Source: UBA7477 sp045602925 (GTDB taxonomy: Bacteria; Bacillota; Clostridia; Oscillospirales; Ruminococcaceae). From it: 64,000 nt of DNA. This document shows positions 9,638 to 18,316 of the stretch, piece by piece (positions within the stretch are counted from its first letter, which is position 1; each line of letters begins with the position of its first letter). The stretch covers positions 124,001 through 188,000 of the forward strand of contig JAZSCN010000041.1 of the NCBI GenBank assembly GCA_045602925.1, given 5' to 3'. The notes beneath the pieces are model-generated. The model did not search any database and was not told the DNA's origin. It was given only the letters and a program-made list of their open reading frames with translations. Made by a program: the position numbers and the translations under genes.

Positions 9638-10603
9638 CTATTTTGCATACCAGCTTTTCAGGACCTTTTCGGCTTTCTTACCATAGCAGGTAAAGTCACG
9701 ATTCTCGTGAATTTTGTCATCCGGGGTAAGCTCTACCTTCCAGTCCCACCAGAAGTAGCCTTTAAACCACTCCTCGTTCCAGAAGCTTTGCAGGGCACTT
9801 TCATAAAAGTCAGCCTGCTCGTTCTCATCGAGCTGTACATCCATTCTATACTTAAAGTCATAAGGATAAGCTGAGCAGCCGTGTTCATTTCTGATACCGA
9901 TTTCGGCAAACATAATTGGCTTATTATACTTTTCGTGGCAGGCTATGAGTCTTTCCTTGACTCTTGCCCAGGATTCCATCATTCTGTCAAAGCTGACATC
10001 GACGCCATCTGTAAGCCTATAATATGCAGAAATTCCGATAATATCTACGGCACCAAGCCATGAATATTTAAACTCATCGCCGTGGTTTATATTATGCATA
10101 AGAAGACCGCTATAAACCTCTCTAACCTTATCAATCATATTGAGGCAACGCTTGGCATTCATATCCATACCGTCGAGCTCGCAACCGGTACAGAGCATTT
10201 CGCACTGTGTTTTCTCGGCAATTCTAGCATAGTGGAGCATAAACTGGAGATACGAGCCAAACCATTTATCGCAATAATCCATTCTGCTTTCTTCCGGAAA
10301 GCTTATTCTGGCTCTCCACACGCCGTCCATACAATCGACCATTGGCTTTAGGCAGACCTTGAGCCCGAGCTTCTTAGCATAGTTTATTGCAAAAACGACG
10401 TCCTCGTCAGTTTGGGTTTTACCATACACGGGGTGCACCATTGTTGACATATAGGTTTCTTGATAGGCGTTGACGGGAATACAAATCCAGTCAAGACCAT
10501 TTTGGGCAAGTCGTTCCATAGATTTTTTAGCTTCATCGGTTTGGTAGAGCCCACTTTTAGAAAAAGCTCCCCATGTATAGCCCTTACAAAAAATATTTTC
10601 CAT
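9638..10603 (-). CDS. GH113-like glycoside hydrolase (putative beta-mannanase type)
   Basis: 321 residues, no signal peptide, so cytoplasmic. The layout is a single TIM barrel: YTWGAFSKSGLYQTDEA at the start, GLKVCLKPMVD on an early strand, CTGCELDG with the presumed acid/base Glu142, VDIIGISAYY, and PIMFAEIGIRN with the presumed nucleophile Glu234, then GYFWWDWK. This pattern matches family GH113 (endo-beta-mannanases and relatives). Being intracellular it would act on imported oligosaccharides; substrate is inference. It is last in a probable operon after the TrpF-like gene (13 nt gap). Confidence 0.75.
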   Translation of the reverse strand: MENIFCKGYTWGAFSKSGLYQTDEAKKSMERLAQNGLDWICIPVNAYQETYMSTMVHPVYGKTQTDEDVVFAINYAKKLGLKVCLKPMVDCMDGVWRARISFPEESRMDYCDKWFGSYLQFMLHYARIAEKTQCEMLCTGCELDGMDMNAKRCLNMIDKVREVYSGLLMHNINHGDEFKYSWLGAVDIIGISAYYRLTDGVDVSFDRMMESWARVKERLIACHEKYNKPIMFAEIGIRNEHGCSAYPYDFKYRMDVQLDENEQADFYESALQSFWNEEWFKGYFWWDWKVELTPDDKIHENRDFTCYGKKAEKVLKSWYAK

Positions 10604-10616
10604 AACTTACCTCTCA

Positions 10617-11207
10617 CTAGATAGTGCTGTTTATTGCGTCACAAAAGTTCTCAGCCTGGGTCTGGCTGATAAAGCCACTTACATCGAGAAGATGTGAGCT
10701 ATCGGCAACATAGATATCGGCACTTTTAGCTACCATTGCAAATTCCTGTACATCCCCTCTTCCACGCAGGAAAAGTGGCTTTACTATACTTTTTGTCATA
10801 TCGGTATTTGCGAGATAATCGGTTAGCGATATTGACACATAGTCGGCGTGGCTTTCATTGATTTTAAGAAGGTCGGATGGTGTTTTAAGAGCAAAGCGTT
10901 TAATTATCTTAGCTTCGGCACGAAGCTTCAGACTTTCAATAAAGGCTTCGCTTTCATCGCCACACAGCTCGACTACGTCAATTATGCCTGCTGACAAGAG
11001 CGAAATAATCTCACCGGCTGTTTGATTTTTAAACATACCAATAGTATCTATTTCTGGTCTTAAATCAAAGACCAGGTGCGAGGCGATATTAGCTGTAATT
11101 CTATACCTATCCTCGAAAAATGTAAGTCCGACATAGCTAGGACAGATTTCATTGACAAGCATTACATCCTCGTATCTTTTTATTCCGCTGATTTTAATCT
11201 TTGGCAT
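10617..11207 (-). CDS. TrpF-like (beta/alpha)8 protein lacking the catalytic Cys
   Basis: 196 residues. The opening PKIKISGIKRYEDV copies the first strand of phosphoribosylanthranilate isomerase, whose motif is KICG(L/I), but the catalytic Cys is replaced by Ser here. Later segments (SYVGLTFFEDRYRIT, a FKNQTAGEI helix, FLRGRGDVQEF, a HLLDVSGFI end) still follow TrpF strand order, with weak phosphate-loop conservation. No other trp genes are nearby. It is therefore probably a paralogue with another or lost activity. The start overlaps the upstream stop (TAATG) and has GGAGG 5 nt away, which fixes the start four codons inside the longest frame. Confidence 0.6.
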   Translation of the reverse strand: MPKIKISGIKRYEDVMLVNEICPSYVGLTFFEDRYRITANIASHLVFDLRPEIDTIGMFKNQTAGEIISLLSAGIIDVVELCGDESEAFIESLKLRAEAKIIKRFALKTPSDLLKINESHADYVSISLTDYLANTDMTKSIVKPLFLRGRGDVQEFAMVAKSADIYVADSSHLLDVSGFISQTQAENFCDAINSTI

Positions 11208-11878
11208 TAGTTCCTCCATTTTATGACTTCATCAAAGCTGTCTTCCTTTTTCTCGACGCCGAGATAGTCATTAAGCGATATTTCGCCATTTAAGATTTTT
11301 TCAAGATTTTCGCTGTTTTCTTTATTTGATTGCTCTGGGTCATCCAAATCCTTAATCTTTTTTCTATCGAATGCGACCTGCTGTTCCGGGGTAAAGGTAA
11401 GGTCGTTTACTGATGTAACACGAGTTGTGAAGTCGGGATAACCGGGGACCTCTCTCATTGCCTGGAGTTTAAACCAATTTGGCAAAAACATTAAAGCCCA
11501 CAAAACCACCAGCAGGAAAATCGGTGCGATAATTGTTGCTAGAATTGTAGTAAGGCATAAAACGACAATTGCGAGTCTTGAATTGGTTCTCGCCCAAGCG
11601 ACCTCTGCAAACAGGGCTACTGCAAATACCACAAAATCGAACACCGGTGAAAAGCTTATAGGTGACGTGGTTTGAAGCATTACAGCTATATTCATCCAAG
11701 ATGAAAAGCCCACCACAGCAAACATTCCGACGAGAAGAAAATAGAAAAAGCCAGTAATACGCTCGTCGTTTTTCTTAAGCTTCAAGATAAGCAATCTTCT
11801 ATCGTTATTATTCATCATAAAGTATTTGTCCTTCGTACTATCAAGAAGGCCGTCAAAAAGCTTATCTATAAACTTCAT
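11207..11878 (-). CDS. Membrane protein of unknown function
   Basis: 223 residues. A basic cytoplasmic start (about 1-40), two pairs of hydrophobic segments (about 42-80 and 82-140), then a soluble, charged C-terminal part (about 150-223). No family recognised. Start set at the ATG after AGGAGC. It is coupled to the TrpF-like gene by a TAATG overlap, so the two products are made together. Confidence 0.55.
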   Translation of the reverse strand: MKFIDKLFDGLLDSTKDKYFMMNNNDRRLLILKLKKNDERITGFFYFLLVGMFAVVGFSSWMNIAVMLQTTSPISFSPVFDFVVFAVALFAEVAWARTNSRLAIVVLCLTTILATIIAPIFLLVVLWALMFLPNWFKLQAMREVPGYPDFTTRVTSVNDLTFTPEQQVAFDRKKIKDLDDPEQSNKENSENLEKILNGEISLNDYLGVEKKEDSFDEVIKWRN

Positions 11879-11960
11879 ACTACTTGCTCCTATAAAAATG
11901 TCCCGACAGAGCATACCGCCGAGACACCTACTGTTTTATATATTGTTCACTTACTTTAAA

Positions 11961-12083
11961 TTATTCCTCTACCGGTACATAGGTAACAGTCTTTACACCG
12001 ATTGCCTCCAAAGCAAGCTTAATGGCTACAAAAGCCGATACAACTACAGTAATTACTGCAATGATTTTGAGTATAGTTTTCAT
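11961..12083 (-). CDS. 40-residue single-pass membrane peptide
   Basis: A small gene with a strong ribosome site (AAAGGAG, 8 nt before ATG). The product has a hydrophobic segment at residues 3-24 (MKTILKIIAVITVVVSAFVA) and a short polar end TYVPVEE. It lies 82 nt upstream of the membrane protein gene in the same direction and may open the operon with the TrpF-like and GH113-like genes. Function unknown. Confidence 0.5.
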   Translation of the reverse strand: MKTILKIIAVITVVVSAFVAIKLALEAIGVKTVTYVPVEE

Positions 12084-12223
12084 AGCGAAATCTCCTTTTC
12101 TTAATTTAAATGATTTATCTTTATCTATAATAATATTATAACAACCTTTTTTAAAAATTGCAATAGCTTTTCAAATGTTTTTATGTAATTTATTCTATAT
12201 TTTGGGGTATTTTATTTTATATG

Positions 12224-12251
12224 TTGCTTTTTGGGGAAAATATGGTATAAT
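12224..12251 (+). promoter_or_regulatory. Promoter of the flippase gene
   Basis: TTGCTT (12224-12229), 16-nt spacer, TATAAT (12246-12251), 70 nt before the start. Confidence 0.5.
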
Positions 12252-12320
12252 AATTCTATACGCAAAGACATTTACGCTGTAAAAGCTCGGTTAATATAAA
12301 GCTATTTCGAGGGAATTTCT

Positions 12321-13793
12321 ATGGAAGAAAAAAAGCAAAACAGCTACAAGGGGCTGCTTTCCAACACTATAATATTTGCTGTCGGCTCCTTTAGCTCAAA
12401 GGTTTTGGCGATACTGCTTGTCAGCTTATACACAAGACTTTTCACTGACACAGAGCTTGGCATTACAGAAAACTTTACGCAGGTTGCAAACTGGCTCTTA
12501 CCTATTGTGTCGCTTACTGTTTCGGAGGCTGTAATACGTTTTGGGCTAGACAAGGCTTACAACAAAAAGCGTATATTTTCGATAGCTAACGCTGTAATAC
12601 TATGTGGCATAACACTGCTTGCTATAGCATCTGCTTTTCTGCACGACTCGGCTTTTGTTCAGAAGTTCATTGGCGACAATGTTTGGCTACTTCTTTTATA
12701 TGTTTCTATATCAAGCCTAAAGACGCTATATGCTACTTTTGTAAGAGCGATGGAAAGGGTTAAGCTATTTGCAGCTAATGGAATACTTTGCACTTTCTTT
12801 ACGCTCGCTTTCAGCGTTTTATTCCTCATTGTACTCAAGATGGGAATAAAGGGTTATCTGCTGTCGATTGTTCTGGCTGACGTTGCTTCTATCATATTCC
12901 TTATGATAACTGCTAAGCTATGGCGATATTTCACACCACTGCATCGTTTATCCGATGACCCTTTTGACCACGGGCTTGTTAAGGCAATGCTATTCTACTG
13001 CATACCGCTTATTCCTACACAAATAATGTGGCTTATTACCAATTCTTCTGACTCGCTTATGGTTACGCAATTTATGAGCAGGGCTGATGCGGGTATACTT
13101 GCCAAAGCATACAAGATTCCTAATCTGTTCACGACGATTTACATGATGTTCGGGCAGGCTTGGAACATGAGTGCGATTACTGAGAATGATTCCGAGGAGA
13201 GAAACAAATTCTACTCGAATGTTTTTGATGTAAATCAGTCTATTCTATACATTATAGCGGCAGGGATTCTACTTGTCATAAGGCCGCTGACTTATGTGTG
13301 GATGGGCGAGGATGCGATGTCATCTATTATTTACTCGCCGGGGCTTGTATTCTCAACGGTATTTATATGCTTTACTACCTTTATGGGAACTATTTATGTT
13401 GTAACAAAAAGGTCGGTAAACTCACTTATTACAAGTCTTATTGCAGGTATTATCAACGTTACCATAAACCTTATTCTTATACCTAAGATAGGAATTGCGG
13501 CGGCTGTTATTTCGACAATTGCTTCATACATTGTAGTATTCATTGTAAGATGCATTGATGCAAGACGATTTATTGCTTTTGAATTTTCTGTATGGAAGAT
13601 TATTATAAACACACTTATTCTTGCTGTTATGACTATAGCTGTCAACAGCTTTGGAATCATACTGCGCTACTCTATTCTAGGCGTAGGCTTCATACTTGTA
13701 CTCATACTGAATTACGGTTGTATGCTTAAGATGGCTAGGAAGATACTTCCTAAAAAGCTTTGGCGATTTGTACCGTTTATAAACAAATTTTAA
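12321..13793 (+). CDS. Oligosaccharide flippase (MATE/MVF superfamily, Wzx-like)
   Basis: 490 residues with about 12-14 membrane segments. The start KGLLSNTIIFAVGSFSSKVLAILLVSLYTRLF is the typical first helix of polysaccharide biosynthesis/flippase proteins, and the LIPTQIMWLITNSSDSLMV stretch (about 230-250) is the second-half repeat. The family flips undecaprenyl-linked sugars across the membrane. No glycosyltransferase cluster is adjacent, so the substrate is unknown. Confidence 0.85.
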   Translation: MEEKKQNSYKGLLSNTIIFAVGSFSSKVLAILLVSLYTRLFTDTELGITENFTQVANWLLPIVSLTVSEAVIRFGLDKAYNKKRIFSIANAVILCGITLLAIASAFLHDSAFVQKFIGDNVWLLLLYVSISSLKTLYATFVRAMERVKLFAANGILCTFFTLAFSVLFLIVLKMGIKGYLLSIVLADVASIIFLMITAKLWRYFTPLHRLSDDPFDHGLVKAMLFYCIPLIPTQIMWLITNSSDSLMVTQFMSRADAGILAKAYKIPNLFTTIYMMFGQAWNMSAITENDSEERNKFYSNVFDVNQSILYIIAAGILLVIRPLTYVWMGEDAMSSIIYSPGLVFSTVFICFTTFMGTIYVVTKRSVNSLITSLIAGIINVTINLILIPKIGIAAAVISTIASYIVVFIVRCIDARRFIAFEFSVWKIIINTLILAVMTIAVNSFGIILRYSILGVGFILVLILNYGCMLKMARKILPKKLWRFVPFINKF

Positions 13794-13812
13794 TTATTGG
13801 GAGGAAAACAAC

Positions 13813-14058
13813 ATGGCAGAACTAACCTACGAAATTACCGAGACACTCGGCGTTTTATCCGAAACTGCACGAGGCTGGACAAAGGAGCTCAATCTTGTGA
13901 GCTGGAACGGAAGAGAACCAAAATACGACATTAGAGAATGGTCACCTGACCACACCAGAATGGGCAAGGGTGTTACACTTTCCGATGAGGAATTTCAGAT
14001 GCTCAAGGCTATCATCACAGGTGAGATTTCTGATGATGACGAAGAAGGAATAAGGTAA
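13813..14058 (+). CDS. YdbC-family PC4-like ssDNA-binding protein
   Basis: 81 residues. The segment GWTKELNLVSWNGREPKYDIREW (about 21-43) and HTRMGKGVTLSDEE are hallmark stretches of YdbC proteins, homologues of the eukaryotic PC4 coactivator that bind single-stranded DNA as dimers. It follows the flippase gene by 19 nt with a GGGAGGAAA ribosome site, and is followed by a terminator. Confidence 0.9.
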   Translation: MAELTYEITETLGVLSETARGWTKELNLVSWNGREPKYDIREWSPDHTRMGKGVTLSDEEFQMLKAIITGEISDDDEEGIR

Positions 14059-14070
14059 CATAGTACAAAG

Positions 14071-14108
14071 CGAGGGTACCGAGTTTTATGCTCGATACCC
14101 TCTTATTT
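14071..14108 (+). terminator. Terminator after the YdbC gene
   Basis: Stem GAGGGTACCGAG/CTCGATACCCTC (one G-T pair) with a short loop and TCTTATTTAT. Confidence 0.8.
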
Positions 14109-14231
14109 ATGCTATATTTTCTATACAAACGCGCCGTGCTTATTACACACAGTCACCCGCATACCGTTTACTACATCATAGAACACTTTAAATTTCTTTT
14201 CAATAAACGCTTGGTAGAGTTTAGATTGCAC

Positions 14232-14260
14232 TTGTAAATCCTAAAAGATTATTGTATAAT
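14232..14260 (+). promoter_or_regulatory. Promoter of the sugar kinase gene
   Basis: TTGTAA (14232-14237), 17-nt spacer, TATAAT (14255-14260), 31 nt before the start; AGGAGG ribosome site follows. Confidence 0.6.
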
Positions 14261-14291
14261 TATAGGTAGCTATTAATTAGGAGGAAAGCCT

Positions 14292-15197
14292 ATGATATAT
14301 ACTGTTACTTTTAATCCGTCGCTTGACCTTGCTGTTACTGCTGACTGCATAAACTTTGGTACAATAAACAAGAGCCTTAGTGAGACTATTCTTGCAGGTG
14401 GAAAGGGCATAAATGTTTCTACTGTACTGCATCATCTCGGCTGTGAAAGCGTTGCACTGGGCTTTACTGCGGGCTTTACCGGTGCTGAAATTGAAAGAAT
14501 GCTCGCTATTGATGGAGTAATGACTGATTTTATCAGGCTTCCTATAGGACTTTCACGAATTAACATAAAGCTCAAGGCACAAGAAGAAACCGAAATCAAC
14601 GCTTCGGGCCCGGACATTGATTCGAGGGAGCTTTCACTACTTATGGGCAAGCTTCAAAAGCTTAGAGCCGGTGATTATCTTGTGCTTGCGGGGAGCATAC
14701 CTGCGTCGCTTCCTGACACTATATACAAGGATATTATGGTATCGCTTGAGGGCAAGGGCGTTTGCGTGGTTGTTGATGCTTCAAGGACACTTCTTGTAAA
14801 CGTACTTGAGCAAAAGCCTTTTCTCATAAAGCCCAACAACATTGAGCTTTCCGAGATATTCGGTGTTGATACTTTGACTGACAAGGCTGAGATTGCTCGT
14901 TATGCTAGGGAGCTTCAAAAAATGGGTGCGAGAAATGTACTTGTTTCTATGGCAGGCGATGGTGCTGTATTTGTATCTGAAGATGGCGAGGTCATTGTAA
15001 GCGATGCGCCTTCAGGCACTGTTATAAATTCTGTTGGAGCCGGTGATTCGATGGTTGCCGGATTCCTTGCCGGATACATAAAGTCAGGAAGCTTTTCGGA
15101 GGCTTTAAGGCTTGGTATTGCTTGTGGAAGTGCGAGCACATTTTCCAGATACTTAGCTTCAAAGCAGGACATTGATAATATACTAAAAAGATTTTAA
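14292..15197 (+). CDS. 1-phosphofructokinase family hexose kinase (PfkB)
   Basis: 301 residues, the usual length. TFNPSLDLAV at the N-terminus, GGKGINVS (about 38-45, sugar binding) and the C-terminal GAGDSMVAGF (about 245-255) with the catalytic Asp mark the FruK/LacC branch of PfkB kinases, which phosphorylate fructose-1-phosphate or tagatose-6-phosphate. No PTS gene is adjacent, so fructose-1-phosphate is only the most likely substrate. The decarboxylase gene begins 9 nt after the stop. Confidence 0.85.
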   Translation: MIYTVTFNPSLDLAVTADCINFGTINKSLSETILAGGKGINVSTVLHHLGCESVALGFTAGFTGAEIERMLAIDGVMTDFIRLPIGLSRINIKLKAQEETEINASGPDIDSRELSLLMGKLQKLRAGDYLVLAGSIPASLPDTIYKDIMVSLEGKGVCVVVDASRTLLVNVLEQKPFLIKPNNIELSEIFGVDTLTDKAEIARYARELQKMGARNVLVSMAGDGAVFVSEDGEVIVSDAPSGTVINSVGAGDSMVAGFLAGYIKSGSFSEALRLGIACGSASTFSRYLASKQDIDNILKRF

Positions 15198-15206
15198 GGA
15201 GAAGGT

Positions 15207-16592
15207 ATGGAAGGCTTGACCAGAAAGCTAAGAGACCTCAAAAAGAGTGACATATACCCTTTTCACATGCCGGGGCACAAACGAAACACTGATATTCTCG
15301 GCAGCACTCTCCCTTATGGTTTAGACATAACGGAGATAACTGGCTTTGATAATCTTCATAGTGCAAGTGGCGTTATTGAGGATATTCAAAAGACTCTACG
15401 AGAATTTTACAAGGCGCAGGAAAGCTTTCTGCTTGTAAATGGCAGCACCTGCGGAATCTTAGCTTCGATACTATCTGCATGCGATTTTGGGGACAAGGTC
15501 ATTGTTGCAAGGAACTGTCACAAGTCGGTTTTTAATGCGATTGAGCTATATAATCTAAAGCCTGTATGGGTTATGCCACAGTACGACGAATCGGTTGGAA
15601 TATACTGCGAGGTATCCCCTTACGATATTGAAAGGGCACTAAGCGAGAACACTGATGCAAGGCTTGTTATATTGACCTCTCCTACATACGAGGGAATTAT
15701 AAGCGACATACCAGCTATTGCTGATATTTGTCACAGATTTGATGCATTGCTGCTTACAGACATGGCACACGGGGCCCACTTGCCGTTATTCGCGGGATTT
15801 GAAGAAGCTTATGGTGCTGATATATCAGTAGTGAGTCTTCACAAGACTCTGCCTTGTATGACGCAGACGGCTTGTCTTAATATTTATTCAGAGAAAATCG
15901 ACTCGGGAAAGGTTAAAAAGCTGCTTTCGAGTTTTGAGACCTCTAGCCCTTCGTATCCACTTATGGCGTCTGTTGACAGCTGTTTTAGACTATTAAAAGA
16001 GCGTGGCAACGAGCTTAGCAAGGTCTACGAGGCGTTACTCGGTGATTTTTATGACAAGCTATTTCGGTTAAAAGCTCTAAGGATTTATCGCACAGATGAT
16101 TACGGCAAGCTTGTTATAGCGTGCGACAAGGCAAATATCAGTGGTGGAGAGCTATTCTCGATACTTCGTGACAAGTTCAATCTTGAATGTGAGATGGCAA
16201 GTGCGAGATATGTAATTGCTATGAGCAGCATTTGTGACACAAAAAAAGGTTTCGAGCGACTTACTAAGGCACTTTTGGAAATTGACGGTATGCTTACTCG
16301 TGAGCAAAAGTCTGTAGCTGTTCCCTCGCCTGAACCAAAGGTTATTATGACATCTTACGAGGCGACACGCAAGTATAGTGAGCTTATACCATACGAGAAT
16401 GCTTGTGGTAAGATTTCGAGCTCTTACATATGGACATATCCACCGGGGGTTCCACTGATTGCACCTGGTGAGCTTATAGAAAGCGGACATTTAAAGCTGA
16501 TTGAAGAATACAAGAGCAGCAAAATTGAGGTTCACTTTGAAAATGGCGATGGGAAAATCGGTGTAATAGCTTCTTCGCCACTTGACAAATAA
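15207..16592 (+). CDS. Orn/Lys/Arg decarboxylase family, PLP-dependent
   Basis: 461 residues, the short Gram-positive form (SpeA/Cad-like). The start KKSDIYPFHMPGHKRN is the conserved opening of group III aminoacid decarboxylases; NGSTCGI binds the cofactor phosphate; LTDMAHGAHLP carries the Asp that contacts the pyridine ring; SLHKTLP carries the Schiff-base Lys. The C-terminal YIWTYPPGVPLIAPGE is also typical. Product would be agmatine, cadaverine or putrescine; substrate cannot be chosen from sequence. Its last codons overlap the -35 box of scfA. Confidence 0.88.
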   Translation: MEGLTRKLRDLKKSDIYPFHMPGHKRNTDILGSTLPYGLDITEITGFDNLHSASGVIEDIQKTLREFYKAQESFLLVNGSTCGILASILSACDFGDKVIVARNCHKSVFNAIELYNLKPVWVMPQYDESVGIYCEVSPYDIERALSENTDARLVILTSPTYEGIISDIPAIADICHRFDALLLTDMAHGAHLPLFAGFEEAYGADISVVSLHKTLPCMTQTACLNIYSEKIDSGKVKKLLSSFETSSPSYPLMASVDSCFRLLKERGNELSKVYEALLGDFYDKLFRLKALRIYRTDDYGKLVIACDKANISGGELFSILRDKFNLECEMASARYVIAMSSICDTKKGFERLTKALLEIDGMLTREQKSVAVPSPEPKVIMTSYEATRKYSELIPYENACGKISSSYIWTYPPGVPLIAPGELIESGHLKLIEEYKSSKIEVHFENGDGKIGVIASSPLDK

Positions 16593-16610
16593 GCAAAAAT
16601 AAGGTATAAT
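16582..16610 (+). promoter_or_regulatory. Promoter of scfA-scfB
   Basis: Perfect TTGACA (16582-16587), 17-nt spacer, perfect TATAAT (16605-16610). The -35 box lies inside the end of the decarboxylase gene. Confidence 0.85.
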
Positions 16611-16645
16611 AGCCTTAACAAAAATTAGTAAGGAGATTTTTTACT

Positions 16646-16798
16646 ATGAAGAGAATTGTTACTATCAAGACAAGAGATATGAAGGAAAGCATTAAGCACG
16701 GTGGCTGTGGCGAATGCCAGACATCATGCCAGTCTGCTTGCAAGACTTCCTGCGGTGTTGCTAACCAGCAGTGCGAAAAGTGCGGCAAGAAGGACTAA
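16646..16798 (+). CDS. scfA: SCIFF ranthipeptide precursor
   Basis: 50 residues, too short for usual gene calling. SCIFF (six cysteines in forty-five residues) peptides are near-universal in Clostridia and are modified by a radical-SAM enzyme that makes Cys S-to-gamma-carbon thioether links. The core GGCGECQTSCQSACKTSC is the family signature, followed by a NQQCEKC end. Cysteines are at 21, 24, 28, 32, 36, 43 and 46, one more than the six that name the family. Ribosome site AAGGAG. The maturase gene is 89 nt downstream. No exporter gene is nearby, as is usual for SCIFF loci; its biological role is not settled. Confidence 0.95.
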   Translation: MKRIVTIKTRDMKESIKHGGCGECQTSCQSACKTSCGVANQQCEKCGKKD

Positions 16799-16824
16799 GC
16801 TTTATCTATTATGAAAATTTGCTG

Positions 16825-16849
16825 TGCCGTTTACTGATTGTAGACGGCA
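16825..16849 (+). terminator. Hairpin between scfA and scfB (leaky terminator or processing site)
   Basis: Stem TGCCGT/ACGGCA with flanking partial pairing and a following TTGCTTTTGT. It could make scfA mRNA more abundant than scfB mRNA. Confidence 0.5.
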
Positions 16850-16887
16850 TTGCTTTTGTCTAAATTTAGGAAACGGAGTTTTTACTT

Positions 16888-18258
16888 ATGATACACCAAT
16901 ACAAGCTCGGTGGCTACAACATTGTACTTGACGTTTTCAGTGGAAGTGTTCACTGCGTTGACGACCTGGCCTATGATGCTATTGAAATGTACGAAAGTCA
17001 CTCTGAAGATGAGATTATCTCTACCCTTTCAGAAAAATACAGCGATGCAACAAGTCAAGATATTATTGACACGCTTTGTGATATCAAGGAGCTTGCTGAT
17101 AATGGAAAGCTTTTTACAAAGGACGAATACGAGGACAAGGCTTTCGATTTTAAAAACAGGCACACTCAGGTCAAGGCGCTTTGCTTACACGTTGCGCACA
17201 CCTGCAATTTAAACTGTGAATACTGCTTTGCCAGCCAGGGAAAGTACCACGGTGAGAAGGCTATAATGAGTCTTGAGACGGGAAAGCGTGCGCTCGATTT
17301 TCTTGTTGAAAATTCTCAGGGCAGGACAAATCTTGAGGTAGACTTCTTTGGTGGCGAGCCACTTATGAACTTTGATGTTGTAAAGGAGCTTGTTGCATAC
17401 GGCAGAGAGCTTGAAAAGAAGCACGGCAAGAACTTCAGATTTACTCTTACTACTAACGGCATGCTCATTGATGATGATGTAATAGAATACTCAAACAAGG
17501 AGATGCACAATGTTGTTCTCTCGCTTGATGGCAGAAAAGATGTTCACGACAGGCTGAGAAAGACCTACACAGGTCAGGGTAGCTACGACACTATTGTTCC
17601 GAAGTTTCAGGAATTTGTCAAAAAGCGTGGTGACAGGGGCTACTATGTAAGAGGAACCTTTACTCACAACAACATTGACTTTACAAACGATATTCTACAT
17701 ATGGCTGACCTTGGCTTTACTGAGCTTTCTATGGAGCCGGTTGTGTGCTCACCGGATGACCCTTATGCACTAACCGAGGAGGACTTCCCTATTCTTTGTG
17801 AGCAATACGAGAAGCTTGCATTCGAGATGTTAAGACGTGAAAAAGAAGGCAAGCCTATCACCTTCTATCACTACATGCTTGATTTAGAGGGTGGCCCTTG
17901 CATATACAAGAGAATTTCCGGCTGTGGCTCGGGAACAGAATACCTTGCTGTTACTCCTTGGGGTGAGCTTTATCCTTGTCATCAGTTTGTTGGCGATGAA
18001 AAGTACAGCATGGGTGACATCTGGCGTGGCGTTACCAACAAGGAACTACAGAATGAATTCAAGCTTTGCAATGCTTATGCAAGAAATGACTGCAAGGACT
18101 GCTGGGCAAAGCTTTACTGCAGCGGTGGCTGTGCTGCAAACGCTTACCACGCTACAGGTTCGATAACCGGCATATACGAATACGGATGCAGGCTATTCAA
18201 AAAGAGAATTGAATGTGCAATTATGATGAAGGTTGCACAGGCTCTTGAAGAAAACTAA
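16888..18258 (+). CDS. scfB: SCIFF peptide maturase, radical SAM/SPASM
   Basis: 456 residues. Residues 1-90 are the peptide-binding RRE-like region. The radical-SAM cluster motif is CNLNCEYC (Cys106, 110, 113). The C-terminal SPASM region has CGSGTEYLAVTPWGELYPCHQF, CKDCWAKLYCSGGC and a late Cys, enough to hold two auxiliary [4Fe-4S] clusters. The enzyme forms the thioether bridges in the ScfA precursor encoded immediately upstream. Length and context agree with the TIGR-type six-Cys-in-45 maturase family. Followed by a strong terminator. Confidence 0.95.
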   Translation: MIHQYKLGGYNIVLDVFSGSVHCVDDLAYDAIEMYESHSEDEIISTLSEKYSDATSQDIIDTLCDIKELADNGKLFTKDEYEDKAFDFKNRHTQVKALCLHVAHTCNLNCEYCFASQGKYHGEKAIMSLETGKRALDFLVENSQGRTNLEVDFFGGEPLMNFDVVKELVAYGRELEKKHGKNFRFTLTTNGMLIDDDVIEYSNKEMHNVVLSLDGRKDVHDRLRKTYTGQGSYDTIVPKFQEFVKKRGDRGYYVRGTFTHNNIDFTNDILHMADLGFTELSMEPVVCSPDDPYALTEEDFPILCEQYEKLAFEMLRREKEGKPITFYHYMLDLEGGPCIYKRISGCGSGTEYLAVTPWGELYPCHQFVGDEKYSMGDIWRGVTNKELQNEFKLCNAYARNDCKDCWAKLYCSGGCAANAYHATGSITGIYEYGCRLFKKRIECAIMMKVAQALEEN

Positions 18259-18267
18259 AAAACAAAA

Positions 18268-18316
18268 TCCCCGCAAGGAGCAGTGCACAGTGCACATTCC
18301 TTACGGGGATGATTTT
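18268..18316. terminator. Bidirectional terminator between scfB and folT
   Basis: Long stem with arms ATCCCCG...CGGGGAT and an inner GTGCAC/GTGCAC pair; it reaches the stop codon of folT on the opposite strand. Confidence 0.85.

Noticed and set aside
10617..11207. Assignment as functional TrpF
   Set aside because: The catalytic Cys is Ser and there are no trp neighbours, so only TrpF-like is claimed.
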